Below are positions 63,727 to 64,000 of a stretch of DNA of 64,000 bases, one piece after another. Under the pieces are notes generated by a model. That model worked only from the letters and a program-made list of their open reading frames with translations, made no database searches and had not been told where the DNA came from. A program made the position numbers and the translations under genes. This DNA comes from Gordionus sp. m RMFG-2023 (lineage: Eukaryota > Nematomorpha > Gordioida > Chordodea > Parachordodidae): the NCBI RefSeq assembly GCF_954871325.1, contig NC_088778.1, positions 10,487,882-10,551,881 of the forward strand. The letters are read 5' to 3'. Numbering within the stretch: position 1 is the first letter of the stretch; every line of letters begins with the position of its first letter.

Positions 63727-64000
63727 TTTTATTTATGTAGTAGTTATAACCTTGCACTGGTTTTCTTTTTACGTATATTTTATTGTCATTTGGATAGTGT
63801 CCATTATCATTATATTATCGAATATTATTATCATTTTGATTTAATCGTTTATTATTTTCATTATATTTGGTCGTCTCTTTGATTTTATAAACCATTTTAG
63901 TATTGGCCCGTTCCATCGCTAAAGGCATTTCTATAGCTTTGTTTAAGCTTAACGGTTGGTCCTCCAGTATCTGGGAAACTTAAACATAGTTCTTTATCTA
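63727..64000 (-). pseudogene. Gyp3-family gag fragment in SART1 intron 8
   Basis: Clearly homologous, in the same orientation, to Gyp3 gag at about 48282-48555 (shared landmarks: CATTTTATCA-like Asn/Tyr-rich part, GTCTCTTTGATTTTATAAACC, AACGGTTGGTC, AGTTCTTTATCTA). It runs off the window edge. Confidence 0.75.

Overview
This is an AT-rich (roughly three-quarters A+T by eye), intron-bearing eukaryotic window, most likely from an animal. The evidence is a spliced SART1-like gene plus metazoan-style hAT transposases (ZMYM1/DUF4371 and RICESLEEPER types), Ty3/gypsy elements, an RLE-type non-LTR retrotransposon and Helitrons. Native introns are very short (about 40-60 nt in SART1 and in the transposon genes). 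I cannot name the species or phylum from the sequence alone. The window is dominated by mobile DNA, and nearly every large element boundary can be fixed by matching terminal repeats and target-site duplications (TSDs).

Layout. 1335-5909: a Helitron-like element (minus strand) with a long-inverted-repeat DNA transposon (1779-5365) inside it. 8049-10047: a decayed hAT. 10.8-13.8 kb: two truncated DUF4371-type hAT relics. 14887-37098: a five-level nest. An outer Ty3/gypsy element (Gyp1, TSD aaata) has its gag split by an 18.2-kb hAT (hAT4, TSD gtttggat). hAT4 contains a second gypsy element (Gyp2, TSD gatag), an apparently intact hAT (hAT5, TSD gatatttt) and a non-autonomous hAT (hAT6). hAT6 in turn contains hAT7 (TSD gtactagg). 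37.4-40.2 kb: a non-LTR retrotransposon with a C-terminal restriction-like endonuclease.

The one clear host gene is SART1 (U4/U6.U5 tri-snRNP component), plus strand, from 41077 to beyond the window. Eight in-phase exons are visible. Introns 1-3 are about 40 nt, but intron 5 has grown to 7.8 kb with a gypsy element (Gyp3) that is itself split by hAT8. Intron 7 has grown to 13 kb with one 12.6-kb foldback hAT (hAT9, 17-bp perfect TIRs, 8-bp TSD ggcatgac).

hAT9 holds two nearly identical Helitrons (Hel1 51935-56370, Hel2 57433-62412) in tail-to-tail inverted orientation, which makes a giant palindrome. The flanking sequences show that the 1.06-kb spacer between the two Helitrons has been inverted since they inserted. 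This is the most informative structure in the window. The Helitrons carry tRNA-like modules ending in CCA, a dimeric satellite that differs in copy number between the two copies, and only the N-terminal domain of a Helitron protein.
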